From: Cryobacterium fucosi
GTDB lineage: Bacteria; Actinomycetota; Actinomycetes; Actinomycetales; Microbacteriaceae
DNA length: 56,402 nucleotides
Direction: 5' to 3'
NCBI RefSeq assembly: GCF_004403515.1
Contig: NZ_SOHH01000024.1
Location: forward strand, 1-56,402
Shown here: piece by piece, positions 23,665 through 31,269 of the stretch
Layout of the letters: each line of letters begins with the position of its first letter
How positions within the stretch are numbered: position 1 is the first letter of the stretch
Program-made: the position numbers and the translations under genes
The notes under the pieces: model-generated
What the model was told of the DNA's origin: nothing
The model's database searches: none
What the model saw: the letters and a program-made list of their open reading frames with translations, nothing else

Positions 23665-23670
23665 TAGGCT
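23665..23670 (+). promoter_or_regulatory. -10 element of leaderless aldo/keto reductase gene
   Basis: TAGGCT, 6 nt before ATG 23677. Confidence 0.55.
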
Positions 23671-23676
23671 GGACGC

Positions 23677-24663
23677 ATGGACACTCGCATACTGGGCAAG
23701 ACCGGCCGCACCGTCTCCGTGATCGGCCTCGGCACCTGGCAGCTCGGAGCGGACTGGGGCGACGTGACGGAGGCCGACGCGACGACCGTGCTCGCGGCAT
23801 CCGTCGACGCCGGAGTCACCTTCTTCGACACCGCGGACGTGTACGGCGACGGCCGCAGCGAGCAGATCATCGGCCGCTTCCTCGCGGCCAGCCCGGCCGG
23901 CGATCGTGTCACCGTGGCAACGAAGATGGGCCGCCGGGTCGACCAGCTCGCCGAGAACTACGTGCTCGCAAATTTCCGGGCCTGGACCGACCGGTCGCGC
24001 GCCAACCTGGGCATGGACACCCTGCACCTCGTGCAGCTGCACTGCCCGCCGAGCGCCGTGGTCGAGTCTGACGAGGTCTACGACGCGCTCGACACCCTGG
24101 TCGCCGAGGGCGCGATCGCCAGCTACGGCGTGAGCGTGGAGACCTGCGACGAGGCCCTCGCCGCCATCACCCGGCCAGGCCTTGCCACCGTGCAAATCAT
24201 CCTCAACGCGTTCCGGCTCAAGCCGCTCGAAGAGGTCGTGCCGGCCGCGCGCGCTGCGGGCGTCGGCATCATTGCCCGGGTTCCTCTCGCGAGCGGCCTG
24301 CTGACCGGGAAGTACACGCGCGACACCGCGTTCGCGGCGAACGACCACCGCAACTACAACCGCGACGGCAGCGCCTTCGACGTGGGGGAGACCTTCTCCG
24401 GGGTCGACTATGAGACCGGCCTCAAGGCCGCGGCGGAGTTCGCGGCGATCGTGCCGGACGGCCTCACCCCTGCGCAGGCGGCGTTGGCCTGGGTCGCGCA
24501 GATCGACGGTGTGAGCTCGGTCATCCCCGGCGCCCGGTCGGTGGCCCAGGCCGAGGGCAACGCGGCGGCCGGCTCCGTCCCGCAGCTCAGCCTCGAGTTC
24601 AACGAAGGCGTGCAGGACATCTACGACCGGATGCTGCGCGACCAGATCCACCCGCGCTGGTAG
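23677..24663 (+). CDS. Aldo/keto reductase (YghZ/YajO-like large subgroup)
   Basis: This 328-residue NADPH-dependent oxidoreductase has a TIM-barrel fold. Tetrad residues are visible: D49 and Y54 in FFDTADVYGDG, K88 in VATKMGR, and H in LVQLHCPPS near 123. The C-terminal ALAWVAQIDGVSSVIPGARSVAQ is the cofactor-binding segment. The subgroup reduces aldehydes or ketones; the substrate is not predictable. It is convergent with another, more distant aldo/keto reductase across a repeat-filled gap. Confidence 0.92.
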   Translation: MDTRILGKTGRTVSVIGLGTWQLGADWGDVTEADATTVLAASVDAGVTFFDTADVYGDGRSEQIIGRFLAASPAGDRVTVATKMGRRVDQLAENYVLANFRAWTDRSRANLGMDTLHLVQLHCPPSAVVESDEVYDALDTLVAEGAIASYGVSVETCDEALAAITRPGLATVQIILNAFRLKPLEEVVPAARAAGVGIIARVPLASGLLTGKYTRDTAFAANDHRNYNRDGSAFDVGETFSGVDYETGLKAAAEFAAIVPDGLTPAQAALAWVAQIDGVSSVIPGARSVAQAEGNAAAGSVPQLSLEFNEGVQDIYDRMLRDQIHPRW

Positions 24664-24690
24664 CGGCCCGTCACTGGTCGCGTTCGCGGC

Positions 24691-24862
24691 CGCGGTGGTC
24701 GAGCGTGCCCCGGTGGTCGAGCTTGTCGAGACCCGGTGGTCGAGCGTGCCCCGGTGGTCGAGCGTGTCGAGACCCGGTGGTCGAGCGTGCCTCGGTGGTC
24801 GAGCTTGTCGAGACCCGGTGGTCGAGCGTGCCTCGGTGGTCGAGCTTGTCGAGACCCGGTGG
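24691..24862. repeat. Four tandem ~43-bp units of palindromic family A
   Basis: Each unit pairs a partial GGTGGTCGAGCGTGCC copy with a fuller GGTGGTCGAGCKTGTCGAG copy ending in ACCC. The units differ by a few bases. They lie between the ends of two convergent genes. Confidence 0.9.
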
Positions 24863-24875
24863 CATGATTTCGGCA

Positions 24876-24995
24876 GGCTCAATCACCGGGGCGGGCTCAA
24901 TCACCGGGGCGGGCTCAATCACCGGGGCGGGCTCAATCACCGGGGCGGGCTCAATCACCGGGGCGGGCTCAATCACCGGGGCGGGCTCAATCACG
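24876..24995. repeat. Seven-copy 18-bp tandem array
   Basis: GGCTCAATCAC recurs at 24876, 24894, 24912, 24930, 24948, 24966 and 24984, with the unit GGCTCAATCACCGGGGCG. The unit is a diverged relative of family A, as its minus strand reads GGTGATTGAGCC. Together with the preceding array it fills the 355-bp gap between two genes; no gene is seen here. Confidence 0.92.
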
Positions 24996-25017
24996 GGGCG
25001 CCCCGGCAATCCCGTCG

Positions 25018-25842
25018 TCAGTCCAGGTCGTCCGGGTCCTTTCCGGTGCGCTCGGCGGAGTCGAGGGCGCCGATCGCGGCCAGATCGCCCGCGTCGAGGG
25101 CGAAATCGAACACGTCCAGGTTCTCGCGAATGCGCACCGGTGTCACCGACTTCGGGATGACGACGTTGCCGAGCTGGAGGTGCCAGCGGATGGCCACCTG
25201 GGCGGCCGACTTGCCGTGCCGCGCCCCGATTCGGTCCAGGGCCGGGTTCCCGATCGCACGGCCGCGGGCCAGCGGCGACCAGGCCTCGGTCAGGATGCCA
25301 TGGGCCGTGTCGTACTCGCGCACCGCCGACTGCGCCAGCCAGGGGTGAAGCTCGACCTGGTTGATCGCCGGCGCCAGGGCGCCCTCGGCGAGCAGGCGGT
25401 CCAGGTGGTGGGTGTGGAAGTTGGACACCCCGATCGAGCGAGCCCGCCCCCCGGCGCGCAGGTGCTCGAGGGCGCGCCACGTCTCCACGTACCGGTCCTG
25501 CCGCGGTGCCGGCCAGTGGATCAGGTACAGGTCGACGTAGTCGAGGCCGAGCTTGCCGAGGCTCTCGTCGAAGGCGCGCAGCGTCTCGTCGTAGCCGTGG
25601 CGGTCGTTCCACACCTTCGTGGTCACGAACACCTCGTCCCGGGGCAGCCCGGACCGGGCGATGCCCTGGCCGACACCCGTCTCGTTCTCGTAGAGCGCGG
25701 CCGTGTCGATGTGACGGTAGCCCGCCTCGAGGGCGACCTGCACCGTGTCGGCGGCCGTGGCATCCGGAACCTTGTACACACCCAGGCCGAGCTGCGGGAT
25801 GCTGTGTCCGTCGTTGAGCCGAAGCAAGGGTGAGAGGGTCAT
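25018..25842 (-). CDS. Aldo/keto reductase (2,5-diketogluconate reductase-like)
   Basis: This 274-residue enzyme has the short AKR5-type layout. It has LNDGHSIPQLGLGVYKV at the N-terminus, the tetrad Asp/Tyr in HIDTAALYENE (about 45-55), Lys in VTTKVWND (about 75) and His in YLIHWP (about 108). GVSNFHTHHLDRLL and the cofactor segment [20 protein letters not shown] complete the picture. It shares its architecture with the gene at 36210. ATG 25842 has the -10 hexamer TTTAAT 6 nt upstream. Confidence 0.93.
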   Translation of the reverse strand: MTLSPLLRLNDGHSIPQLGLGVYKVPDATAADTVQVALEAGYRHIDTAALYENETGVGQGIARSGLPRDEVFVTTKVWNDRHGYDETLRAFDESLGKLGLDYVDLYLIHWPAPRQDRYVETWRALEHLRAGGRARSIGVSNFHTHHLDRLLAEGALAPAINQVELHPWLAQSAVREYDTAHGILTEAWSPLARGRAIGNPALDRIGARHGKSAAQVAIRWHLQLGNVVIPKSVTPVRIRENLDVFDFALDAGDLAAIGALDSAERTGKDPDDLD

Positions 25843-25848
25843 CCCTCC

Positions 25849-25854
25849 ATTAAA
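25849..25854 (-). promoter_or_regulatory. -10 element of leaderless aldo/keto reductase gene
   Basis: TTTAAT on the minus strand, 6 nt before ATG 25842. Confidence 0.5.
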
Positions 25855-25882
25855 CCGCCGTCCGTCTGCCGCGCCGAACGGG

Positions 25883-27091
25883 TTAGGAGACCTGGACCTG
25901 GATCGGGGCGGTGTCGGGGATCGGGCTCGCGTCCCGACCGCGCAGGTCAGGGTGCCAGCGGCGTCCGATCGCGGGGATCAGGGTTCCGAGCGCCGCGAAG
26001 CCCGCCGCGACCAGGATCGCCGCGCCCGCCCCGCTGTGGTCGATCATGAAACCGGCGATGGCCGAGCCCATCGCGGCGCCCATCAGCTGGCCGGTGCCGA
26101 CCCAGCCGTAGGCCTCGGCGGTGTCGCTGAACTTGACGCTCGCGGAGACGATGCCGAAGAGCACGGCGAACGCGGGGGCGATGCCGATGCCGGCGAGCAG
26201 GAGGGTGCCGGCGAGCCACCAGAAGTTGAGGCCGAGGGTGGCGAGGCCGAGGCCGACGGTGACGATGAGCATCCGTCCGGCGAGCGCCCACGGCCCGATC
26301 GGCGCGTGCCCGAGGGCGAGCCCGCCGACGAGCGACCCGGCCGCGAAGATGCCGAGCACCCAGCCGGAGTCGGAGCTGCCGTGGCCGAACGCGGCGACGA
26401 CGCCCGCCTCGACCGCGGCGCAGGCGGCCACGAGCATGAAGCCGACGATGGTGCTGAGCATCACCGGCGGGCGTTTGAGCACGGCGCCGAGCTTTCGTCG
26501 GCTGCGGGGGATGCGCACCCGTCCGACCTCTGGCAGGGCCACGAACCAGATCCCGCCGCCGATCAGGAACGCGGCGGCGAGCAGGATGCCGGCGACCGAG
26601 CTGACCTGGATGGCCACGAAGATGGCGATCACCGGGCCGAGCACCCAGATGATCTCCTGGGCCGATGCATCCAGGGAGAACAACGGGGTGAGCTGGCGGG
26701 AGTTGACGATCTTCGGGTAGATGGTGCGCACGGCCGGCTGGATCGGGGGCGTCGACAGGCCCGCGACGAGGCCGATCGCCATCAGGCCGGGGATCGGCAG
26801 CGGGACTAGGGCCATCACGATGATCGAGGTCGCGCAGACGATCAGGGTCGACACGATGACGGGGCGCATGCCCCAGCGGCCCATCAGCCGGCTGGTGAGC
26901 GGTCCGGCGACGGCCTGGCCGATGCTCATGGCGCCGAGCACGAGGCCCGCAGCGCCGTAGGAGTCGTAGACCCGCTCGATGTGGATCAGGAACGCCAGCG
27001 AGAGCATCCCGAACGGGAACCTGGCGGTGAGCTGTGCGGCGATGACGCGAGCAACGCCCGGGGTCTTCAGAAGGGTCCAGTAGCTGCTCAC
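25883..27091 (-). CDS. MFS transporter
   Basis: This 402-residue membrane protein has about twelve hydrophobic segments in two halves. Between segments 2 and 3 is the motif GPLTSRLMGRWGMRP (about residues 62-76), the MFS motif A. A central basic loop (RRKLGAVLKRPP) separates the halves. GTG 27091 is the likely start. TAGACT lies 9 nt upstream, so the leader is very short or absent. The substrate cannot be read from the sequence. It is divergent from the sulfurtransferase gene. Confidence 0.9.
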   Translation of the reverse strand: MSSYWTLLKTPGVARVIAAQLTARFPFGMLSLAFLIHIERVYDSYGAAGLVLGAMSIGQAVAGPLTSRLMGRWGMRPVIVSTLIVCATSIIVMALVPLPIPGLMAIGLVAGLSTPPIQPAVRTIYPKIVNSRQLTPLFSLDASAQEIIWVLGPVIAIFVAIQVSSVAGILLAAAFLIGGGIWFVALPEVGRVRIPRSRRKLGAVLKRPPVMLSTIVGFMLVAACAAVEAGVVAAFGHGSSDSGWVLGIFAAGSLVGGLALGHAPIGPWALAGRMLIVTVGLGLATLGLNFWWLAGTLLLAGIGIAPAFAVLFGIVSASVKFSDTAEAYGWVGTGQLMGAAMGSAIAGFMIDHSGAGAAILVAAGFAALGTLIPAIGRRWHPDLRGRDASPIPDTAPIQVQVS

Positions 27092-27146
27092 AATTACTCA
27101 AGTCTATGGCCGCGGGCGCGCCGGCCCCCTTACGGTGCACACGGAC

Positions 27147-27152
27147 TAGCGT
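27147..27152 (+). promoter_or_regulatory. -10 element of leaderless sulfurtransferase gene
   Basis: TAGCGT, 6 nt before GTG 27159. Confidence 0.6.
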
Positions 27153-27158
27153 TGATTC

Positions 27159-28010
27159 GTGCACACTCTGATTTCGGCCGATGACCTGTCCCGCCGACTG
27201 GATGGGCGGGACGATATCCGCGTGCTCGACGTGCGTTGGAGACTGGGAGGCCCGCCCGGTCTCGGCGAGTATCGCGCCGGTCACATCCCCGGCGCAGTCT
27301 ATGTCGACCTCGACACCGAGCTCGCGGGGCATGGCGCCCCGGAGGAGGGACGGCATCCGCTGCCGGTCGTCGCCGATCTGCAGGCCGCGGCCAGGCGGTG
27401 GGGACTCCACGACGGCGACACCGTCGTGGTCTACGACGACCTCGGCTCCCAGTCGGCGGCGAGGGCGTGGTGGCTGCTGCGGCACGCGGGGATGGGCGAC
27501 GTGCTGCTGCTCGACGGCGCGCTGGCCGCGTGGCGCTCGGCGGGCCTTCCCCTGGCCGGGGGCGACGAGGCGCGGCCCGTGGCCGGCACGGTGCACCTGG
27601 CCTACGGCGCGCTCGCGACCATCGACGCGGACACCGCCGCCGCGATCGCCCGCACCGGCATCCTCCTCGACGCTCGCGCCGGGGCCCGCTACCGCGGCGA
27701 GACGGAACCGATCGACCCGCGGGCGGGTCACATCCCCGGGGCGATCAGCGCCCCGACCAGCGACAACCTCAGGGCCGACGGGCGATTCCGGCCGGCCGAG
27801 GAGCTGCGCGAGCGGTTCGAGGCGCTGGGCGTGACCGCGATGCGGCCGGTCGGCGTCTACTGCGGGTCGGGCGTCACCGCCGCGCACGAGGCCGCGGCGC
27901 TGGCAATCGCCGGATTCGTGCCCTACCTCTACCCGGGCTCGTGGTCGCAGTGGTCCAACCTGCCGGATCGCCCGGTCGAGACCGGTGAGGCGCCGCCGAC
28001 GACGGGATAG
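27159..28010 (+). CDS. Sulfurtransferase (3-mercaptopyruvate sulfurtransferase-like)
   Basis: This 283-residue protein has two rhodanese domains. The N-terminal one contains VLDVRWRL and EYRAGHIPGAVYVDL. The C-terminal one ends in the active-site loop CGSGVT with cysteine 235. A CGSGV loop is typical of mercaptopyruvate sulfurtransferases, while thiosulfate-preferring enzymes have CRKGV, so mercaptopyruvate is the more likely sulfur donor. The start is GTG 27159, preceded by TAGCGT at 6 nt. Confidence 0.93.
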   Translation: MHTLISADDLSRRLDGRDDIRVLDVRWRLGGPPGLGEYRAGHIPGAVYVDLDTELAGHGAPEEGRHPLPVVADLQAAARRWGLHDGDTVVVYDDLGSQSAARAWWLLRHAGMGDVLLLDGALAAWRSAGLPLAGGDEARPVAGTVHLAYGALATIDADTAAAIARTGILLDARAGARYRGETEPIDPRAGHIPGAISAPTSDNLRADGRFRPAEELRERFEALGVTAMRPVGVYCGSGVTAAHEAAALAIAGFVPYLYPGSWSQWSNLPDRPVETGEAPPTTG

Positions 28011-28346
28011 GCGATCCGCGGCAGCCCGCTCAGGCATGGGGCGTCACGGTCGGAACGGAGATTCTGCCGACACGCCGCGAGAGCGGCCACGCGCCGCGGC
28101 GAGTCGCGAAAAACTCCATCTCGAACGGTCGCCCTGGATCGACCCGGTCGCTGCGAAATCCGCGCGAAACACACGGCGGCCATACTGGTCCAGGGTAGGT
28201 CCGACGCTCGGGATAGCCGGTTCAAAACGTTATCTGCGCACGGAATCCGCGTCATCGAGGTGTTATATGCTCGCATTTGTCGCAAACCGCTCACGGACCT
28301 CAATGACGAACCCGCAACATCCGACAACCATGAAGAAGGCCTCGCA
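28011..28346. other. 336-bp intergenic region upstream of the amino-acid ABC operon
   Basis: I see no gene here. The last 90 bases are less GC-rich than the rest, and TATGCT at 28266-28271 could be a -10 element about 76 nt before the start of the binding-protein gene. No convincing -35, riboswitch or operator is visible. Confidence 0.5.
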
Positions 28347-29234
28347 ATGCGCCCCAAATACCTCCTCCCCGCCCTGGCCGCCGTGGCCGCCCTGACGCTC
28401 ACCGGCTGCGTGAACAACTCCACCCCGGCCACCGGCGGCTCGAGCTCCGCCAGCGTGACGAAGGACGACAAGGCCGCGGCACTGCTTCCCGCCGACATCG
28501 CCAAGAAGGGCAAGCTCGTCGTCGGCACCGACCCGACCTACGCCCCCAACGAGTTCAAGGACGAGGCCGGCGCGCCGATCGGCTGGGGCATCGAGATCGC
28601 CAGCGCCGTTGCGGGCAAGCTCGGCCTGAAGGCGGAGTTCCAGGTCGCCAAGTTCGACAACATCATCCCGAGCGTCACCGGCGGCAAGGCCGACATCGGA
28701 GAGTCGTCGTTCACCGACACCGTCGAGCGGGAGAAGCAGGTCGACTTCGTCAACTACTACACGGCCGGCATCCAGTGGGCCTCCGCCAAGGGCAAGGAGG
28801 TCGACCCCGACAACGCCTGCGGTCTGAAGGTCGCCGTGCAGGCCACCACCTTCGAGGACACCGACGAGGTCCCGGCCAAGAGCGACGCCTGCGTCGCCGC
28901 CGGCAAGCCGCCGATCGACAAGCTCAAGTTCGACACGCAGGATGCCGCCACCAACGCGGTCGTGCTCGGCCAGGCCGACGCCCTCAGTGCCGACTCGCCT
29001 GTCACCCTCTACGCGATCGAGCAGACCAAGGGCAAGCTGCAGCTCGCGGGCAAGACCTTCGACGTGGCGCCGTACGGCATCGTGGTCAAGAAGAACTCCG
29101 ACCTCACCAAGGCAGTGCAGGCCGCCCTCCAGTCGATGGTCGACGACGGTTCGTACGGCAAGATCCTTGACAAGTGGGGTGTGGCCGACGGCGGCATCGA
29201 CACGATCACGATCAACGCAGCCGCGAACGGTTAG
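28347..29234 (+). CDS. Polar amino-acid ABC transporter, substrate-binding lipoprotein
   Basis: This 295-residue protein has a lipoprotein signal (LTLTGC, cysteine 21), a Ser/Thr linker, and a family-3 solute-binding domain. In that domain LVVGTDPTYAPNEFKDEAG (about 54-72), IPSVTGGKADIGESSFTDT and YGIVVKKNSDLTKAVQAAL are landmarks. It has an internal cysteine pair (residues about 158 and 181) that may form a disulfide. ATG 28347 follows GAAGAAGG. It is the first gene of a three-gene operon (3-nt gap to the permease). The substrate is probably a polar or acidic amino acid. Confidence 0.92.
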   Translation: MRPKYLLPALAAVAALTLTGCVNNSTPATGGSSSASVTKDDKAAALLPADIAKKGKLVVGTDPTYAPNEFKDEAGAPIGWGIEIASAVAGKLGLKAEFQVAKFDNIIPSVTGGKADIGESSFTDTVEREKQVDFVNYYTAGIQWASAKGKEVDPDNACGLKVAVQATTFEDTDEVPAKSDACVAAGKPPIDKLKFDTQDAATNAVVLGQADALSADSPVTLYAIEQTKGKLQLAGKTFDVAPYGIVVKKNSDLTKAVQAALQSMVDDGSYGKILDKWGVADGGIDTITINAAANG

Positions 29235-29237
29235 CCC

Positions 29238-30254
29238 GTGAGCACCACAGAACGCACCGGCGCGTCGGCGGGGGCAACCCCGCCGGCGCCCGAACCGGCC
29301 TCCGTGCCGATCAAGGCGATCAGGTTGCGGCATCCGTGGCGCATGGTCTTCGCGGTCCTGATCGTCGTGGTCTTCGCGCTCTTGATGATCGATGCGGCCT
29401 TCCGCCCGGCCTACGACTGGCCGTCGGTGGGCAAGTACCTCTTCGACCGGCGGATCTCGCAGGCCGCCGTCGTCACGATCGCGCTGACGGTCTATTCAAT
29501 GGTGATCGCAATCGTCCTCGGTGTGATCCTGGCCGTGATGCGGCTCTCGCCGAACCCCGTGGTGAAGAGCGTGGCCTGGTTCTATCTCTGGGTCTTCCGC
29601 GGCACACCGGTCTACGTGCAGCTGACGATCTGGGGTCTGATCTCGCTGATCTACTCGAGGATCGACATCGGAATCCCGTTCACCGAGCCGTGGCTGTCGT
29701 TTCAGACGGGTGACCTGCTGAGCCTGTTCACCATCGCCGTGATCGGCCTGTCACTCAACGAGGCCGCCTACATGGCGGAGATCGTGCGCGCCGGACTGCT
29801 CGCGGTGGACCGCGGCCAGGAGGAAGCGGCCACCGCACTCGGCATGAGCTGGGCGCAGACGATGACCAGGGTCATCCTGCCGCAGTCGATGCGGGTGATC
29901 ATCCCGCCGACCGGGAACGAGGTCATCAGCATGCTGAAGACCACGTCGCTGGTCACCGCGGTGCCGCTCAGTACGGAGCTGTTCACCCGGTCCAGAGACA
30001 TTTCCGCCGAAACATTCAATCCGATCCCGCTGCTCATCGTTGCGTCACTGTGGTATCTGCTCTTCACCTCGATCCTGATGGTGGGTCAGTACTTCCTCGA
30101 GAAGAGGTTCGCGCGCGGGGTCGGCGACCGCCAGACGGAGAAGAAGGACCCAGGCACGGCCACTGGCGCATTCACGGGCGTGATGCCCGTCGTCGGTTCC
30201 GACCCGCCCGCAGTGATCGTTCCACCGAAAAACGCACCTGGAGGTACGCGATGA
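29238..30254 (+). CDS. Amino-acid ABC transporter permease
   Basis: This 338-residue permease has an N-terminal cytosolic stretch, a first membrane helix at about 38-56, then the HisMQ-type domain ([18 protein letters not shown] onward). The EAA loop ([24 protein letters not shown], about 180-203) contacts the ATPase. A single permease implies a homodimer. The Pro-rich C-terminal tail is longer than usual. GTG 29238 starts 3 nt after the binding-protein stop; its stop overlaps the ATPase start as ATGA. Confidence 0.92.
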   Translation: MSTTERTGASAGATPPAPEPASVPIKAIRLRHPWRMVFAVLIVVVFALLMIDAAFRPAYDWPSVGKYLFDRRISQAAVVTIALTVYSMVIAIVLGVILAVMRLSPNPVVKSVAWFYLWVFRGTPVYVQLTIWGLISLIYSRIDIGIPFTEPWLSFQTGDLLSLFTIAVIGLSLNEAAYMAEIVRAGLLAVDRGQEEAATALGMSWAQTMTRVILPQSMRVIIPPTGNEVISMLKTTSLVTAVPLSTELFTRSRDISAETFNPIPLLIVASLWYLLFTSILMVGQYFLEKRFARGVGDRQTEKKDPGTATGAFTGVMPVVGSDPPAVIVPPKNAPGGTR

Positions 30255-31051
30255 GCGCCATGAACGTGCCGATGGCGCAATCCCGCCCGGAGGTGCCGAT
30301 GGTGCTGGCCGAGCAGGTCTCGAAGAGCTTCGGCTCGAACGAGGTGCTCAAGAGCATCTCCCTCGAGGTAAAGCGCGGGGAGGTGATGTGCCTGGTCGGC
30401 CCGAGCGGGTCGGGCAAGTCCACCTTCCTGCGCTGCATCAACCACCTCGAGGTGCTCTCCGCGGGTCGGTTGAGCGTCGACGGTGAACTGATCGGCTACC
30501 GCGAGTCCCACGGCAAGCTCTATGAGATGGCGCCGAAGGAAGCGGCCAAGCAGCGCCGCGACATCGGCATGGTCTTCCAGCGTTTCAACCTCTTCCCGCA
30601 CATGACGGCGCTGCAGAACGTGATGGAGGCGCCGATCCGGGTGAAGGGACTGCCCAAGGCCCAAGTCGAGCAGACCGCGCGCGACCTGCTCGCCCGGGTG
30701 GGACTGGCCGAACGCGCCGACTACTACCCGGCGCACCTATCCGGCGGCCAGCAGCAGCGGGTCGCCATCGCCAGGGCACTCGCGATGGAGCCCAAACTGA
30801 TGCTCTTCGACGAGCCGACCAGCGCTCTCGACCCCGAGCTCGTCGGCGAGGTGCTCGACGTGATGAAGGGCCTGGCCAAGTCGGGCATGACCATGATCGT
30901 GGTCACCCACGAGATGGGATTCGCCAAGGAGGTGGCCGATTCGCTCGTCTTCATGGACGGCGGGGTGGTCGTCGAGGCCGGCGACCCCGACGAGGTGCTG
31001 ACCAATCCGCAGCACCGGCGCACCCAGGCGTTCCTCTCCAAGGTGCTGTAG
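30251..31051 (+). CDS. Amino-acid ABC transporter ATP-binding protein
   Basis: This 266-residue ATPase has Walker [10 protein letters not shown] (about 55-63), the Q-loop [10 protein letters not shown], the signature LSGGQQQR (about 163-170), Walker [15 protein letters not shown] (about 183-196) and the switch histidine in [14 protein letters not shown]. It belongs to the GlnQ/HisP type that powers polar amino-acid uptake. Translational coupling to the permease through ATGA is likely. The operon appears complete here. The repeats at 31105-31242 follow its stop. Confidence 0.95.
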   Translation: MSAMNVPMAQSRPEVPMVLAEQVSKSFGSNEVLKSISLEVKRGEVMCLVGPSGSGKSTFLRCINHLEVLSAGRLSVDGELIGYRESHGKLYEMAPKEAAKQRRDIGMVFQRFNLFPHMTALQNVMEAPIRVKGLPKAQVEQTARDLLARVGLAERADYYPAHLSGGQQQRVAIARALAMEPKLMLFDEPTSALDPELVGEVLDVMKGLAKSGMTMIVVTHEMGFAKEVADSLVFMDGGVVVEAGDPDEVLTNPQHRRTQAFLSKVL

Positions 31052-31104
31052 CCGGTAGATCCGGTCAGCGGATGCCTGGCGATCTCGTCCGACTAGATCT
31101 CGTC

Positions 31105-31170
31105 GAGTTCTATCTTTTCGGTCGAGACCGACTCGCGCACGTGACGGGTTCGACCGAAAAGGTCGATCTC
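31105..31170. repeat. Palindromic repeat family B, intergenic copy
   Basis: The 25-bp arms (31105-31129 and 31146-31170, core CTTTTCGGTCGA / TCGACCGAAAAG) are separated by 16 nt. The second copy is at 47279-47344 inside the methyltransferase frame. Confidence 0.85.
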
Positions 31171-31172
31171 GG

Positions 31173-31242
31173 CGAGGTGAGCTCGGCGAGGTGCGCTCGG
31201 CGAGGTGAGCTCGGCGAGGTGAGCTCGGCGAGGTGCGAAAGG
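31173..31242. repeat. 14-bp tandem repeat, about five copies
   Basis: The unit CGAGGTGMGCTCGG starts at 31173, 31187, 31201 and 31215, with a partial fifth at 31229. It directly follows family B and precedes the hrpA stop. Confidence 0.88.
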
Positions 31243-31269
31243 AGGGACGGGCGAGCGGCCGGGAGAAGG

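Noticed and set aside
24691-24995. Possible CRISPR array
   Set aside because: Units are directly abutting or have no variable spacers of constant length; they are tandem copies of a palindrome, and no cas genes are near.
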